From JBFONV01 sp040779335 (GTDB taxonomy: Bacteria > Pseudomonadota > Gammaproteobacteria > Enterobacterales > Alteromonadaceae): DNA of 64,000 nucleotides. Below the pieces are notes generated by a model, which saw only the letters and a list, made by a program, of their open reading frames with translations, ran no database searches and was not told where the DNA came from. Positions 1 to 7,908 of this stretch are shown in pieces. Both the position numbers and the translations under genes were made by a program. The stretch spans positions 372,001 to 436,000 of the forward strand of contig JBFONV010000004.1 in NCBI GenBank assembly GCA_040779335.1, read 5' to 3'. Position 1 is the stretch's first letter. Each line of letters begins with the position of its first letter.

Positions 1-381
1 GGCTTTGCATTAGCATTTGCCGCAGCGGCTTTTGGCTTACCGGGTTTAGCAAATTTTGTTGGTGAATTTTTAAGTTTACTGGGGGCTTATCAAGCCGCAC
101 CTTTATATGCAGTTATTGCTGCGTTGGGACTGATAGGATCGGCTATTTATGGCATGTTGCTTTTTCAGTCATGTTTTCAGGGGGCCGAACATAAATCTAT
201 TAGCGATTTATCGGTTCGGGAGCTCATTATTACTGGGAGTTTATTGATATTATTGATTGTTCTTGGTTTGTATCCTGATTTGGTTTTGCAATATTCCTCC
301 CACGTTATCTATCAGCAAGCATCAAATTTGGAGATATTAAGTTCTCAGGCCAGTAACATCCTACTTGAGGGGATAAAATAA
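1..381 (+). CDS. nuoM: NADH-quinone oxidoreductase subunit M, C-terminal part (5' end outside window)
   Basis: An open frame runs in from the window edge in frame 1 and ends at a TAA at 379-381. The first residues read GFALAFAAAAFGLPGLANFV followed by GEF, which matches the conserved GLPGxxNFVGEF segment late in NuoM. NuoM is one of the antiporter-like, proton-pumping membrane subunits of respiratory complex I. About 126 residues are visible, with two or three membrane segments. The stop overlaps the nuoN start by one base (taATG), so the two are co-transcribed and probably translationally coupled. Assignment rests on the motif and on nuoN following directly. Confidence 0.92.
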   Translation, partial: GFALAFAAAAFGLPGLANFVGEFLSLLGAYQAAPLYAVIAALGLIGSAIYGMLLFQSCFQGAEHKSISDLSVRELIITGSLLILLIVLGLYPDLVLQYSSHVIYQQASNLEILSSQASNILLEGIK

Positions 382-1805
382 TGACAGTAACCATGTTAAT
401 TGCGATCTCTCCTCAACTTATTATTGCCTTTGGTATTTGTATGCAGTTACTTTTCATCGCAGGCAGACGCAGCCAAGCTATGATCCAGTGCTTAACGATG
501 GCTATAATCACACTCGCCATAGTAGCTAATATAAATTTATGGTCTATTGATCCTATCTCGGTAACGCCTTTGGTAAAGGTCGATAGTTACGGAGTCTTTG
601 CCTTTATATTAGTGGCAATCTCCTCATTTACCGTCGCTTTATTAAGTCGCCAATATTTGTCACGGTATACCGAAGTACATGATGAATATTATGTACTACT
701 GCTTTTGGCGACATTAGGTGCGTCTATATTGGTGAACAGCGCACATTTTGCCAGCTTATTTCTTGGTTTTGAATTGTTGAGTATTTCATTGGTAGGTTTG
801 GTTGGGTATATGCGAGAGCAACGCTTCGCGGTCGAAACAAGCTTTAAATATTTAATCTTAAGTGCAAGTGCATCAAGTTTTATGTTGCTTGGCATTGCCT
901 TGATATACAGTCAAACGGGTAGTTTGAGCTTCGAATTTCATCAGGTATCAACTTATATACCAAAACTGTTTCATTTGATCGGAGTTTTGTTATTTTTAGT
1001 AGGGGTTATTTTAAAATTATCCTTGGTACCTTTTCATTTTTGGACGCCGGATGTCTACCAGGGTGCGCCACTACCAATTACCTTATTATTAGCGACAGTC
1101 TCCAAAGTGGCGATGTTTACGGTTTTGCTGAAATGCTGGTTAAGCCAACAATATTATATTCACGAACAATTGCTGGCTTTAATTGCTGCTATCGCCATGC
1201 TTTCTATGTTGGTCGGTAATGTCTTAGCGTTAAAACAACAAAATATTAAACGATTGCTCGGTTATTCATCTATTGCGCATATGGGCTATCTACTTATTGT
1301 ACTGATCATCTACGGACAGCAAAGCATTGAACTTGTCTGGCAAACCAGCTTGTTTTATTTAGCGGCTTATGTGCTAGCAAATTTGTCTATTTTCACCGTT
1401 TTAGTGGTGCTTTCATCTAAAAGCATTGCTGAAGATGATATCGTAATAGCTGACTTACACGGATTGTTTTGGCAAAGTCCTATGCTAGCATCACTGATCA
1501 TTCTCGCTATTTTGAGTTTGGCGGGCATTCCGCTCACCATGGGATTTATTGGTAAGTTTTATCTATTAAGTTATGCCACTCAGGCCCAATTGTGGGGATT
1601 GATTTCAGTGTTAATAGTCAGTAGTGGTATAGGTCTATTCTATTATTTAAAAGTTATATTCGCTTTATTTAAAACAACAGATGACAAAGATGCTTTCGTC
1701 CATATTTATCCAATACAACGTATTTTAACCATCGTGTTTGTTATTGCTGGTTTGATATTGGGCGTTTTCCCTGACTTTATTGGTAACCTAATCATTACTT
1801 TATAG
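381..1805 (+). CDS. nuoN: NADH-quinone oxidoreductase subunit N
   Basis: This is a 474-residue, very hydrophobic protein with about 13-14 membrane segments, the usual length for NuoN. The segment KLSLVPFHFWTPDVYQGAP near residue 215 is the proton-channel motif shared by NuoL/M/N, and KRLLGYSSIAHMGY near residue 290 is the second family hallmark. It completes the membrane arm of complex I and is normally the last gene of the nuo operon. That fits here, because about 200 bases without a gene follow and the next gene is unrelated. The start overlaps the nuoM stop. Confidence 0.96.
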   Translation: MTVTMLIAISPQLIIAFGICMQLLFIAGRRSQAMIQCLTMAIITLAIVANINLWSIDPISVTPLVKVDSYGVFAFILVAISSFTVALLSRQYLSRYTEVHDEYYVLLLLATLGASILVNSAHFASLFLGFELLSISLVGLVGYMREQRFAVETSFKYLILSASASSFMLLGIALIYSQTGSLSFEFHQVSTYIPKLFHLIGVLLFLVGVILKLSLVPFHFWTPDVYQGAPLPITLLLATVSKVAMFTVLLKCWLSQQYYIHEQLLALIAAIAMLSMLVGNVLALKQQNIKRLLGYSSIAHMGYLLIVLIIYGQQSIELVWQTSLFYLAAYVLANLSIFTVLVVLSSKSIAEDDIVIADLHGLFWQSPMLASLIILAILSLAGIPLTMGFIGKFYLLSYATQAQLWGLISVLIVSSGIGLFYYLKVIFALFKTTDDKDAFVHIYPIQRILTIVFVIAGLILGVFPDFIGNLIITL

Positions 1806-2002
1806 TTATTGTCTTAACTATTGCGACACTATTATTGGTTGATGGTAAATACCTAGAATATTTAGCTAAATTGACCAATTCAAATAGCTTTTTTATAAAA
1901 CACAGCCAACAGATGTTTCATATCTTATTGAATTTTACGGTTTATACTTTTTGGCTTGATAATTGACATACAAAAGGAAAAATAATTTCTTAAGGTATAT
2001 CC

Positions 2003-2770
2003 ATGACTTTTGTAAAACTAATCTGTGCTATTGCAATCACTTCGCTTTTCAGTGGTTGTATCGTTGTTGCCAAACCTTCACATGTTAATACACATCAACG
2101 TAAAACCCTGACACTAGACGCCAGTCAACTTAACGGGCTTGATATTCGTGTTGGCGCTGGGAATCTAGAAGTGATCGGTCAGCAAGATACGACCGAAATT
2201 ATCGTTAAGGTTGGCATTTATTCTGACTCAAAACATAAAAATGACTATGAGCTGAGTTTAGATGAAAGAGGGAATAGCGCTGAACTTGTTGCTAAAATGG
2301 GCAATACTTCGGGGTTTTGGATTGGCGATTCTCCCAGAATTGATGTTGTTGTCATAGTACCGCAGACGTTAAAAATAACGATTGATGATGGCTCTGGTAA
2401 CATAAATATTGCTGATATTCATGCGCCTGTTGCGGTCAAAGATGGGTCTGGCGATATAATGGTCAAAGACATCAATGGTGATGTGAATATAGACGATGGT
2501 TCCGGTGAAATTGTTATAGCGAATATAAATGGTAATTTAAATATATATGATGGCTCAGGCAGCATTACTGTGAAAGATATCTCAGGTTCTGCGTCATTTG
2601 AAGATGGTTCGGGTGATCTTACTGTAAGAAAAGTCACTGGTGTTGTCACTGTTGATGACGGTTCTGGCGATATTGATATTGAACAGGCCGGTGGCTTAAC
2701 TATTTTAGAAACTGGCTCTGGGGGCTTAAAGGTCAGCAAAGTCACCGGCGAATTTGAAATAGACAGCTAG
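2003..2770 (+). CDS. DUF4097-like lipoprotein with seven 18-residue DGSG repeats
   Basis: The 255-residue protein begins with a lipoprotein signal ending in LFSGC (Cys19), so it should be lipid-anchored in the envelope. From residue 129 to the end, DGSG (TGSG in the last copy) recurs at residues 129, 147, 165, 183, 201, 219 and 237, exactly every 18 residues. Alternating hydrophobic residues lie between the copies, as expected for a right-handed beta-helix. This resembles the DUF4097/DUF2807 adhesin-like families; the function is unknown. The ribosome-binding site is AAGG about 8 bases before the ATG. It probably has its own promoter after nuoN and may be co-transcribed with the small gene at 2830. 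Confidence 0.8.
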   Translation: MTFVKLICAIAITSLFSGCIVVAKPSHVNTHQRKTLTLDASQLNGLDIRVGAGNLEVIGQQDTTEIIVKVGIYSDSKHKNDYELSLDERGNSAELVAKMGNTSGFWIGDSPRIDVVVIVPQTLKITIDDGSGNINIADIHAPVAVKDGSGDIMVKDINGDVNIDDGSGEIVIANINGNLNIYDGSGSITVKDISGSASFEDGSGDLTVRKVTGVVTVDDGSGDIDIEQAGGLTILETGSGGLKVSKVTGEFEIDS

Positions 2771-2829
2771 AACTAACCACCAATAAGTATTAGTGGCTCG
2801 CTAAATAAATGCATAAGTGAGGTTATTCG

Positions 2830-2991
2830 ATGACAAATAATATCATAGTCAGAGCTTTAACTGCGCTGAGTATACTGGCTTTGGCAATAATCTCGTATGC
2901 TATTTGGGGAGAATCAAGCTTACTGCTGGCGTTGCTTGCTGGATTGGGTTTTGAAGCTTGGTTTTGGTGTCGTTTACTAAAGAAAAACTAA
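2830..2991 (+). CDS. 53-residue membrane microprotein
   Basis: A short open frame starts at ATG 2830 behind a good ribosome-binding site (AGTGAGG, about 6 bases away) and ends at TAA 2989-2991. The product begins MTNNIIVRALTALSILALAI, has two hydrophobic stretches (about residues 5-26 and 30-48) separated by GESS, and ends in a basic CRLLKKN tail. It looks like a small two-segment inner-membrane protein. I do not recognise a family. It lies 59 bases after the DGSG lipoprotein on the same strand and may share its transcript. Confidence 0.6.
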   Translation: MTNNIIVRALTALSILALAIISYAIWGESSLLLALLAGLGFEAWFWCRLLKKN

Positions 2992-3095
2992 CGTAAACTC
3001 GATACTAAAATAGTAAACAGACGTGAAAAATTTTTAACATATTTAGCCATAAATTCACCTAAAGAGTACTTTTTAGTAATAAAACTCAATATTAC

Positions 3096-3123
3096 TTGTG
3101 TAAATTTCAAACGTCTGTATAAT
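3096..3123 (+). promoter_or_regulatory. Candidate sigma-70 promoter of the deaD helicase gene
   Basis: TTGTGT (3096-3101) and a perfect TATAAT (3118-3123) are separated by 16 bases. The TATAAT is followed directly by the GC-rich stretch GCGCGCC. Transcription would begin near 3130 and leave a leader of about 190 bases before the helicase ATG at 3323. GC-rich discriminators of this kind are typical of promoters sensitive to ppGpp; that link is inference. Confidence 0.65.
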
Positions 3124-3129
3124 GCGCGC

Positions 3130-3322
3130 CTCGATAGACAGCTCTTTAGAAAAAGGCTTTTTATCTGAATGAGTGGGGTTATTTCCGCCCAATAGACTTG
3201 CCAACTAATTAATCAAAATTAGTATATCGAATGTGCCTTAAGTCTTCCTGGTGGTTTCCTCGTATTTGTACGCAGGATCGCGGGGTTTTACCTTCGCCTG
3301 CCATAGAGAAGACAAAATTTAT
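3130..3322 (+). promoter_or_regulatory. Long 5' leader of deaD
   Basis: About 190 bases lie between the predicted transcription start and the helicase ATG. The leader contains a hairpin at 3258-3276 (CCTCGTA, loop TTTG, TACGCAGG with one bulged C) and a G-rich run just after it. The reading frame stays open from 3251, but that segment (MVSSYLYAGS...) has no ribosome-binding site and no helicase homology, so it is taken as leader. Long untranslated leaders are known for cold-inducible helicase genes such as E. coli csdA/deaD. Confidence 0.5.
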
Positions 3323-5104
3323 ATGACTGATATTAACAATGCCGTTATCGGCTTTGATGCTTTAGGCTTGCCTGAAAATTTATTAACTGCAGTAAAAGCG
3401 TTAGGTTTTACTGCATCTACACCAATTCAAGCACAAACAATTCCTCCACTATTAGCTGGTAAAGATGTATTAGGCGAAGCACAAACAGGAACGGGTAAAA
3501 CCGCTGCTTTTGGCTTACCAGCACTTGCAAAAATTGATGTATCTATTAAAAAACCACAATTAATGGTTTTAGCACCAACTCGCGAATTAGCGATTCAGGT
3601 TGCTGAGGCTATAGAGACTTTTGCTAAAAATATGACAGGGCTACGTGTTGCTACCTTATACGGTGGTCAATCATACCAGCCACAATTTCAACAATTAGAG
3701 CGTGGAGCTCAGGTTGTTGTTGGTACGCCGGGTCGATTGATGGACCATTTACGTCGTAAAAGCCTCAAGTTAGACAACCTATCTTTTTGTGTATTAGATG
3801 AGGCTGATGAAATGCTTAATATGGGCTTTTTAGAAGACATAGAGTGGATTCTTGAGCATTTACCTAAAGCGACACAAATGGCGCTATTTTCTGCGACTAT
3901 GCCAGCACAAATACGTAAAGTTGCTAATCGCTTTTTGAAAGAACCTGAGCACATTAAAGTTGCTGCGATTAAAAAAGAAAACGCTAATATCCAACAGTTT
4001 GCTTGGAAAGTTAGCGGCATTAACAAAATTACTGCATTAGAGCGCATTGCAGAAACAGTTGATTACGATGCGATGATTATTTTTGTGCGCACACGTAATG
4101 ATACTGTTGAAGTTGCTGAAAAACTAGAACGTGCTGGTTATCCAGCTGTTGCACTAAACGGTGATATGAACCAAGCGCAACGTGAACGTACTGTTGACCA
4201 ATTAAAATCAGGTAAGTCATCAATACTAGTAGCAACCGATGTTGTTGCTCGTGGTCTTGACATTCCGCGTATTTCATTGGTGATTAACTATGATCTACCA
4301 GGTGATAATGAAGCGTATGTTCATCGTATCGGTCGTACGGGTCGTGCTGGTCGTGAAGGTATTGCAATTTCGTTTGTTCGCCCTCGTGAAATGTATTCGT
4401 TGCGTCATTATGAGCGTTTAACATCAGGTGTTGTTAATACCTATGAATTGCCTAGTATTCAAGAAATAGGCAACACACGTATTGAAAAAACACGCACAGA
4501 AATGGCGACAATAGTTGCAGAAAAAGATCTGGCGAGTATGCGTGAAATTGTCGAAGCAATGGCGAGTGAATCTGAATTATCGATGACAGATTTAGCCGCG
4601 GCATTGTTATATCAAAAACAACTTAAGCAGCCATTACAGCCGAAAGAAGATCCTAAACCTCGTCGTGAAACACGCGAACGTAATGATCGCAACGAACGCG
4701 GCGCTAGAAATGACCGTGGTGGTCGTGATAATAGACGTGATGCACGTGGTGGCGATAATCGTGCTAATAGAGACAGCAGCGACAGAGCTCCTCGTAAGCC
4801 AAAAACAGTACGTAATGATGTCGATTGGCAGACATACCGTTTAGAAGTAGGTAAGGAACATGGTGCTAAACCTGGCGATATAGTTGGCGCAATCGCTAAC
4901 GAAATATCATTGGATAGCAGTTATATTGGTGCGATTAACCTTCATGAACGTCACAGTTTCGTGCAATTACCGAAAGGGATGCCTGCAGGTTCGTTTCAGC
5001 AATTGAAGCGTGTTCGTGTGCGCCGTCAATCGTTGGCAATATCAGTATCAAATGAAGTACCTGTTGCCAAAGAACGTAAACGCAGAGTACAACCTACCGC
5101 ATAA
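3323..5104 (+). CDS. deaD: ATP-dependent DEAD-box RNA helicase DeaD/CsdA
   Basis: Starting at ATG 3323 (MTDINNAVIGFDALGL) the protein has 593 residues. It carries the Q motif (STPIQAQTIP), Walker A AQTGTGKT, the DEAD box VLDEADEML, SAT (LFSATMP) and motif VI HRIGRTGRAGREG. After the helicase core comes an Arg/Asn/Gly/Asp-rich linker and a DbpA-type RNA-binding domain (DIVGAIANEISLDSSYIGAI). This order matches CsdA/DeaD, which unwinds rRNA and mRNA structures in ribosome assembly and cold adaptation. The alternative in-frame start at 3251 is rejected because the extra 24 residues are unlike any helicase N-terminus. A strong terminator follows. Confidence 0.94.
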   Translation: MTDINNAVIGFDALGLPENLLTAVKALGFTASTPIQAQTIPPLLAGKDVLGEAQTGTGKTAAFGLPALAKIDVSIKKPQLMVLAPTRELAIQVAEAIETFAKNMTGLRVATLYGGQSYQPQFQQLERGAQVVVGTPGRLMDHLRRKSLKLDNLSFCVLDEADEMLNMGFLEDIEWILEHLPKATQMALFSATMPAQIRKVANRFLKEPEHIKVAAIKKENANIQQFAWKVSGINKITALERIAETVDYDAMIIFVRTRNDTVEVAEKLERAGYPAVALNGDMNQAQRERTVDQLKSGKSSILVATDVVARGLDIPRISLVINYDLPGDNEAYVHRIGRTGRAGREGIAISFVRPREMYSLRHYERLTSGVVNTYELPSIQEIGNTRIEKTRTEMATIVAEKDLASMREIVEAMASESELSMTDLAAALLYQKQLKQPLQPKEDPKPRRETRERNDRNERGARNDRGGRDNRRDARGGDNRANRDSSDRAPRKPKTVRNDVDWQTYRLEVGKEHGAKPGDIVGAIANEISLDSSYIGAINLHERHSFVQLPKGMPAGSFQQLKRVRVRRQSLAISVSNEVPVAKERKRRVQPTA

Positions 5105-5123
5105 TACATGCTAGGTCTCATTC

Positions 5124-5149
5124 AAAAAGCGCTTTTAAGCGCTTTTTTT
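5124..5149 (+). terminator. Rho-independent terminator after deaD
   Basis: AAAGCGC and GCGCTTT form a 7-bp GC-containing stem around TTTTAA, followed by a run of T residues, 20 bases after the deaD stop codon. Confidence 0.85.
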
Positions 5150-5440
5150 ATGTTTATAAACTTTGATATTAAGCGAATAAAGAGTTAGAAGGGGTTATAA
5201 AACTCAACTTGTAACTGCCTATCATTAAGTCCTAATCGCCGATTAATTCCAACTGTAAATTAATGTGTACGTCAGTGGCGCGCGGTAACTATAGCTTCGA
5301 TAGCGTTCGATTATTTTTCTCTCATTCTTAACGTACATTTTCTTTTACATCCTTGATAAATTACGCTTTGCTCGCATGCTTTTCCTTCTTAATAAAGCCA
5401 TTGATAATGGTGGCATAAGTATTATTAAGAGAAGTATTAG
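5150..5440 (+). promoter_or_regulatory. Upstream region of hppD with candidate TyrR box (5254-5271)
   Basis: No gene is seen in this stretch. At 5254-5271 the sequence is TGTAAA-TTAATG-TGTACG, against the TyrR/PhhR box TGTAAA-N6-TTTACA. Ten of the 12 defined bases match, including the G and C separated by 14 bases that are essential in TyrR boxes. TyrR-family regulators control tyrosine catabolism in related marine bacteria, so the site suits the hppD gene that follows. No convincing -10/-35 pair could be fixed. Confidence 0.4.
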
Positions 5441-6484
5441 ATGACTGAAGTTAACAACCCATTAAATTTGCGTGGCATTGAGTTCACTGAGTATGCAACA
5501 CCTGACAGTGACTTCATGGAGAAAGCGTTCTATGGTTTTGGTTTTTCAAAAACAAAAACCTATAAGGGCCGTGATATCGATTATTTTAATCAAAATGATA
5601 TCCATTTCTTACTCAATAATGAAAAAGCTGGATTTTCGAGTGAATTTGCTAAAAGTCATGGTCCAGCAATATGTTCAATGGGCTGGCGCGTTGAAGATGC
5701 AAATTTTGCCTTTGAAGAAGCGGTAAAGCGCGGTGCTAAGTCGGCACAAGATGAAGAAAATAAACTACCGTATCCGGCGATTTACGGCATTGGCGATAGC
5801 CTGATTTATTTTATTGATAAGTTCGGCGATAAAGGTTCTATTTACGAAGATGATTTTGAAGCTCATCCTTCTCCTGTAGAGGTAAAAGACAAAGGTTTCC
5901 TTGCTGTCGATCATTTAACTAATAATGTTTATCAAGGCACGATGGAACATTGGGCTAACTTCTATAAAGATGTTTTTGGCTTTACTGAAGTACGCTATTT
6001 TGACATTAAAGGTGAGAAAACCGCGCTGATTTCATATGCTTTAGCATCACCTTGCGGTAAATTCTGTATTCCTATTAATGAAGGTAAAGGTAAGAAAAAC
6101 AACCAAATTGATGAATACTTAGATGAGTACAATGGTCCAGGCGTTCAGCATTTAGCCTTTATTACTGATGATCTTGTTGGCTCATTAGACCAAATCGATA
6201 AGTCTATCATTGATACCTTACATATTGTTCCAGAATATTATGACGATGTATTCGATCGTGTTCCTTGGGTTAAGGAAGATAAAGAGCGTATTCGTGAACA
6301 TCAAATATTAATTGATAGCCAAAGCGAAAACAGTTATTTACTGCAAATATTCACTAAAAATATTTTTGGTCCTATTTTTATTGAGATGATCCAGCGTGTT
6401 GATGATAAAGGTTTTGGTGAAGGTAATTTTACCGCCTTATTTAAGTCAATCGAATTGAATCAAATGGAACGCGGCGTGGTATAA
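5441..6484 (+). CDS. hppD: 4-hydroxyphenylpyruvate dioxygenase
   Basis: The 347-residue protein converts 4-hydroxyphenylpyruvate to homogentisate, the second step of tyrosine degradation, in the cytoplasm. It has the two vicinal-oxygen-chelate halves of the family. The iron ligands fit His158 (VDHLTNNV), His237 (GVQHLAF) and Glu315 (GPIFIEMIQR). The C-terminal segment LLQIFTKNIFGPIFIEMIQR is the best-conserved part of HPPD. The length is normal. Homogentisate dioxygenase is not next door, so the pathway is split in this genome. A candidate TyrR box lies upstream and a terminator directly downstream. Confidence 0.95.
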   Translation: MTEVNNPLNLRGIEFTEYATPDSDFMEKAFYGFGFSKTKTYKGRDIDYFNQNDIHFLLNNEKAGFSSEFAKSHGPAICSMGWRVEDANFAFEEAVKRGAKSAQDEENKLPYPAIYGIGDSLIYFIDKFGDKGSIYEDDFEAHPSPVEVKDKGFLAVDHLTNNVYQGTMEHWANFYKDVFGFTEVRYFDIKGEKTALISYALASPCGKFCIPINEGKGKKNNQIDEYLDEYNGPGVQHLAFITDDLVGSLDQIDKSIIDTLHIVPEYYDDVFDRVPWVKEDKERIREHQILIDSQSENSYLLQIFTKNIFGPIFIEMIQRVDDKGFGEGNFTALFKSIELNQMERGVV

Positions 6485-6503
6485 CGAGTTACCTTTGAAA
6501 AGA

Positions 6504-6530
6504 AAAACCAGCATTTTTGCTGGTTTTTTT
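6504..6530 (+). terminator. Rho-independent terminator after hppD
   Basis: AAAACCAGCA and TGCTGGTTTT form a 10-bp stem with a short T loop and end in a T run, 20 bases past the hppD stop. Confidence 0.85.
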
Positions 6531-6576
6531 ATGTTCAGGACGAACGGTATGTCGCGGTGACAGGAGGTCAAAGAGC

Positions 6577-6611
6577 GACGATGTCTAAATTATTTATAGT
6601 TAGACATCGTC
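6577..6611. repeat. Perfect 12-bp inverted repeat between hppD and carbonic anhydrase
   Basis: GACGATGTCTAA (6577-6588) and TTAGACATCGTC (6600-6611) are perfectly complementary across an 11-base AT loop. There is no clear T tract. It lies 36 bases past the carbonic anhydrase stop on the minus strand and may act as a terminator or 3'-end stabiliser there. Confidence 0.6.
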
Positions 6612-6646
6612 TAAATGATTTATCGGTCAACAATATCGCAGATAGG

Positions 6647-7249
6647 CTAATCTGCACCGCTAACCGAAACATTAAGATCTTTTAAAATGCCATCGTGCAG
6701 GTTGTAGATAAAACCATGCACAGTAATATTTTGGTTTCGTTTCCATGCGTCTCTTAAAATAGTGGTATTACAGACATTAGCGACTTGTTCGATCACGTTA
6801 AGTTCACATAATAAATTGACGCGTTCAGTCTCATCAATAAGATGATCAAATTTGTCCTTATGGAATCGATATACATCTTTAATATGATTTAGCCAGTTAT
6901 CGATCAGGCCGTGATCTTCGCCATCAATTGCTGCGCGTATGCCGCCACAACCGATATGACCACAGACGATAATATGCTCTACTTTTAAGCTTTCAACAGC
7001 AAATTGAATAACAGATAAACAATTTAGATCGCTATGGACGACTTGGTTGGCAATGTTACGGTGAACGAAAACTTCGCCCGGTAGCATACCTAATAATTCA
7101 TTAGCGGGTACCCGAGAGTCTGAGCAGCCAATCCACAGGTAGTCGGGGTTTTGCTGTTGAAACAGGTTCTGAAAGAAGTCAGGATCTTCTGATTTTATTT
7201 TATCTGACCATTTTTTGTTATTTTCAAATAAGTGTTGAACTGATGACAT
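6647..7249 (-). CDS. can: Beta-class carbonic anhydrase
   Basis: From the ATG at 7249 (MSSVQHLFENNKKWSDKIKS) the protein has 200 residues, close to E. coli Can. The zinc ligands are Cys42, Asp44, His98 and Cys101, in the motifs CSDSR and HIGCGG, with Arg46 as the Asp partner. It interconverts CO2 and bicarbonate in the cytoplasm. The frame stays open 18 codons further upstream, but that extra sequence (MWRLLNRIQ...) does not match the family and is left out. It is a single gene, convergent with hppD. Confidence 0.93.
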   Translation of the reverse strand: MSSVQHLFENNKKWSDKIKSEDPDFFQNLFQQQNPDYLWIGCSDSRVPANELLGMLPGEVFVHRNIANQVVHSDLNCLSVIQFAVESLKVEHIIVCGHIGCGGIRAAIDGEDHGLIDNWLNHIKDVYRFHKDKFDHLIDETERVNLLCELNVIEQVANVCNTTILRDAWKRNQNITVHGFIYNLHDGILKDLNVSVSGAD

Positions 7250-7563
7250 ATGAGTAAGGTTTCGAATACATTTAAGTTGTATTCTATTTAGCAATCTCCA
7301 CAAGTAAAGTAAAAGTGATGATTGAAGTGAGATTATCGCAAATATAGCTGATTATCTAAGCGATTGTCTGTTTACCTACAAACCTTGATGATTTTCCACT
7401 AATTGTTTAAAAAAACTTGTTAGCTTTCCTTTATGGCTAAACAAAGAAAAACCCGCGAACACAAAAAATTTTGTAGTTGATCGTCATATTAATAGCTCGG
7501 TTATGCTGCGAAAAAGCGATAAAATTCAAACATAACATAGCTTAATACTAGCTGATGAATAAC

Positions 7564-7582
7564 GTGAATATGTTATATTCAC
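7564..7582. promoter_or_regulatory. Perfect 19-bp palindrome upstream of ppiC (candidate operator)
   Basis: GTGAATAT-GTT-ATATTCAC is a perfect inverted repeat with 8-base arms and a 3-base centre. It ends 26 bases before the ppiC start and contains a possible -10 hexamer, TATATT (7574-7579). A repressor bound here would block that promoter. The rest of the 359-base gap between the carbonic anhydrase start and ppiC (7250-7608) shows no other gene. Confidence 0.5.
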
Positions 7583-7608
7583 TGGATACAACCAAGAGGG
7601 CTTTGATT

Positions 7609-7887
7609 ATGGCGGTTGCCTGCGCGCTACATATTTTAGTAAAAACAGAAAAACAAGCACAAGAAATAAAGGAACAATTAGCCAAAGGAGGAGATTTTGG
7701 TAAATTGGCGCGTAAGTATTCGCTATGTCCGTCAGGTAAAAAAGGAGGCGATTTGGGGGAATTTCGACCGGGTCAAATGGTAAAAGCGTTTGATAATGTG
7801 GTTTTTAAAAAGGAAGTACTTAAAGTGCACGGGCCGGTAAAAACACGATTTGGTTACCATTTGATCAAAACCCTTTATAGAAACTAA
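7609..7887 (+). CDS. ppiC: Parvulin-type peptidyl-prolyl cis-trans isomerase
   Basis: The 92-residue protein begins MAVACALHILVKTEKQAQEI and is a single parvulin domain without a signal peptide, matching E. coli PpiC (93 residues). Family hallmarks are the ALHILV start, the GGDFGKLARKYSLCPSGKKG loop and the final KTRFGYHLIK. It would act in the cytoplasm on prolyl peptide bonds. The start at 7609 is chosen because AAGAGGG lies about 10 bases upstream and the 18 extra upstream codons do not fit the family. Confidence 0.93.
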   Translation: MAVACALHILVKTEKQAQEIKEQLAKGGDFGKLARKYSLCPSGKKGGDLGEFRPGQMVKAFDNVVFKKEVLKVHGPVKTRFGYHLIKTLYRN

Positions 7888-7908
7888 CGAGCGAGTGAGC
7901 GACGCGTT

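Noticed and set aside
2419..2745. 108-codon open frame on the minus strand inside the repeat lipoprotein gene
   Set aside because: It is the mirror of the DGSG repeats (SPEPSS units) and has no ribosome-binding site; the plus-strand lipoprotein with signal peptide explains the sequence.
3251..3322. N-terminal extension of the helicase gene
   Set aside because: The extra 24 residues do not resemble any DeaD N-terminus, there is no ribosome-binding site, and the stretch fits a structured leader.
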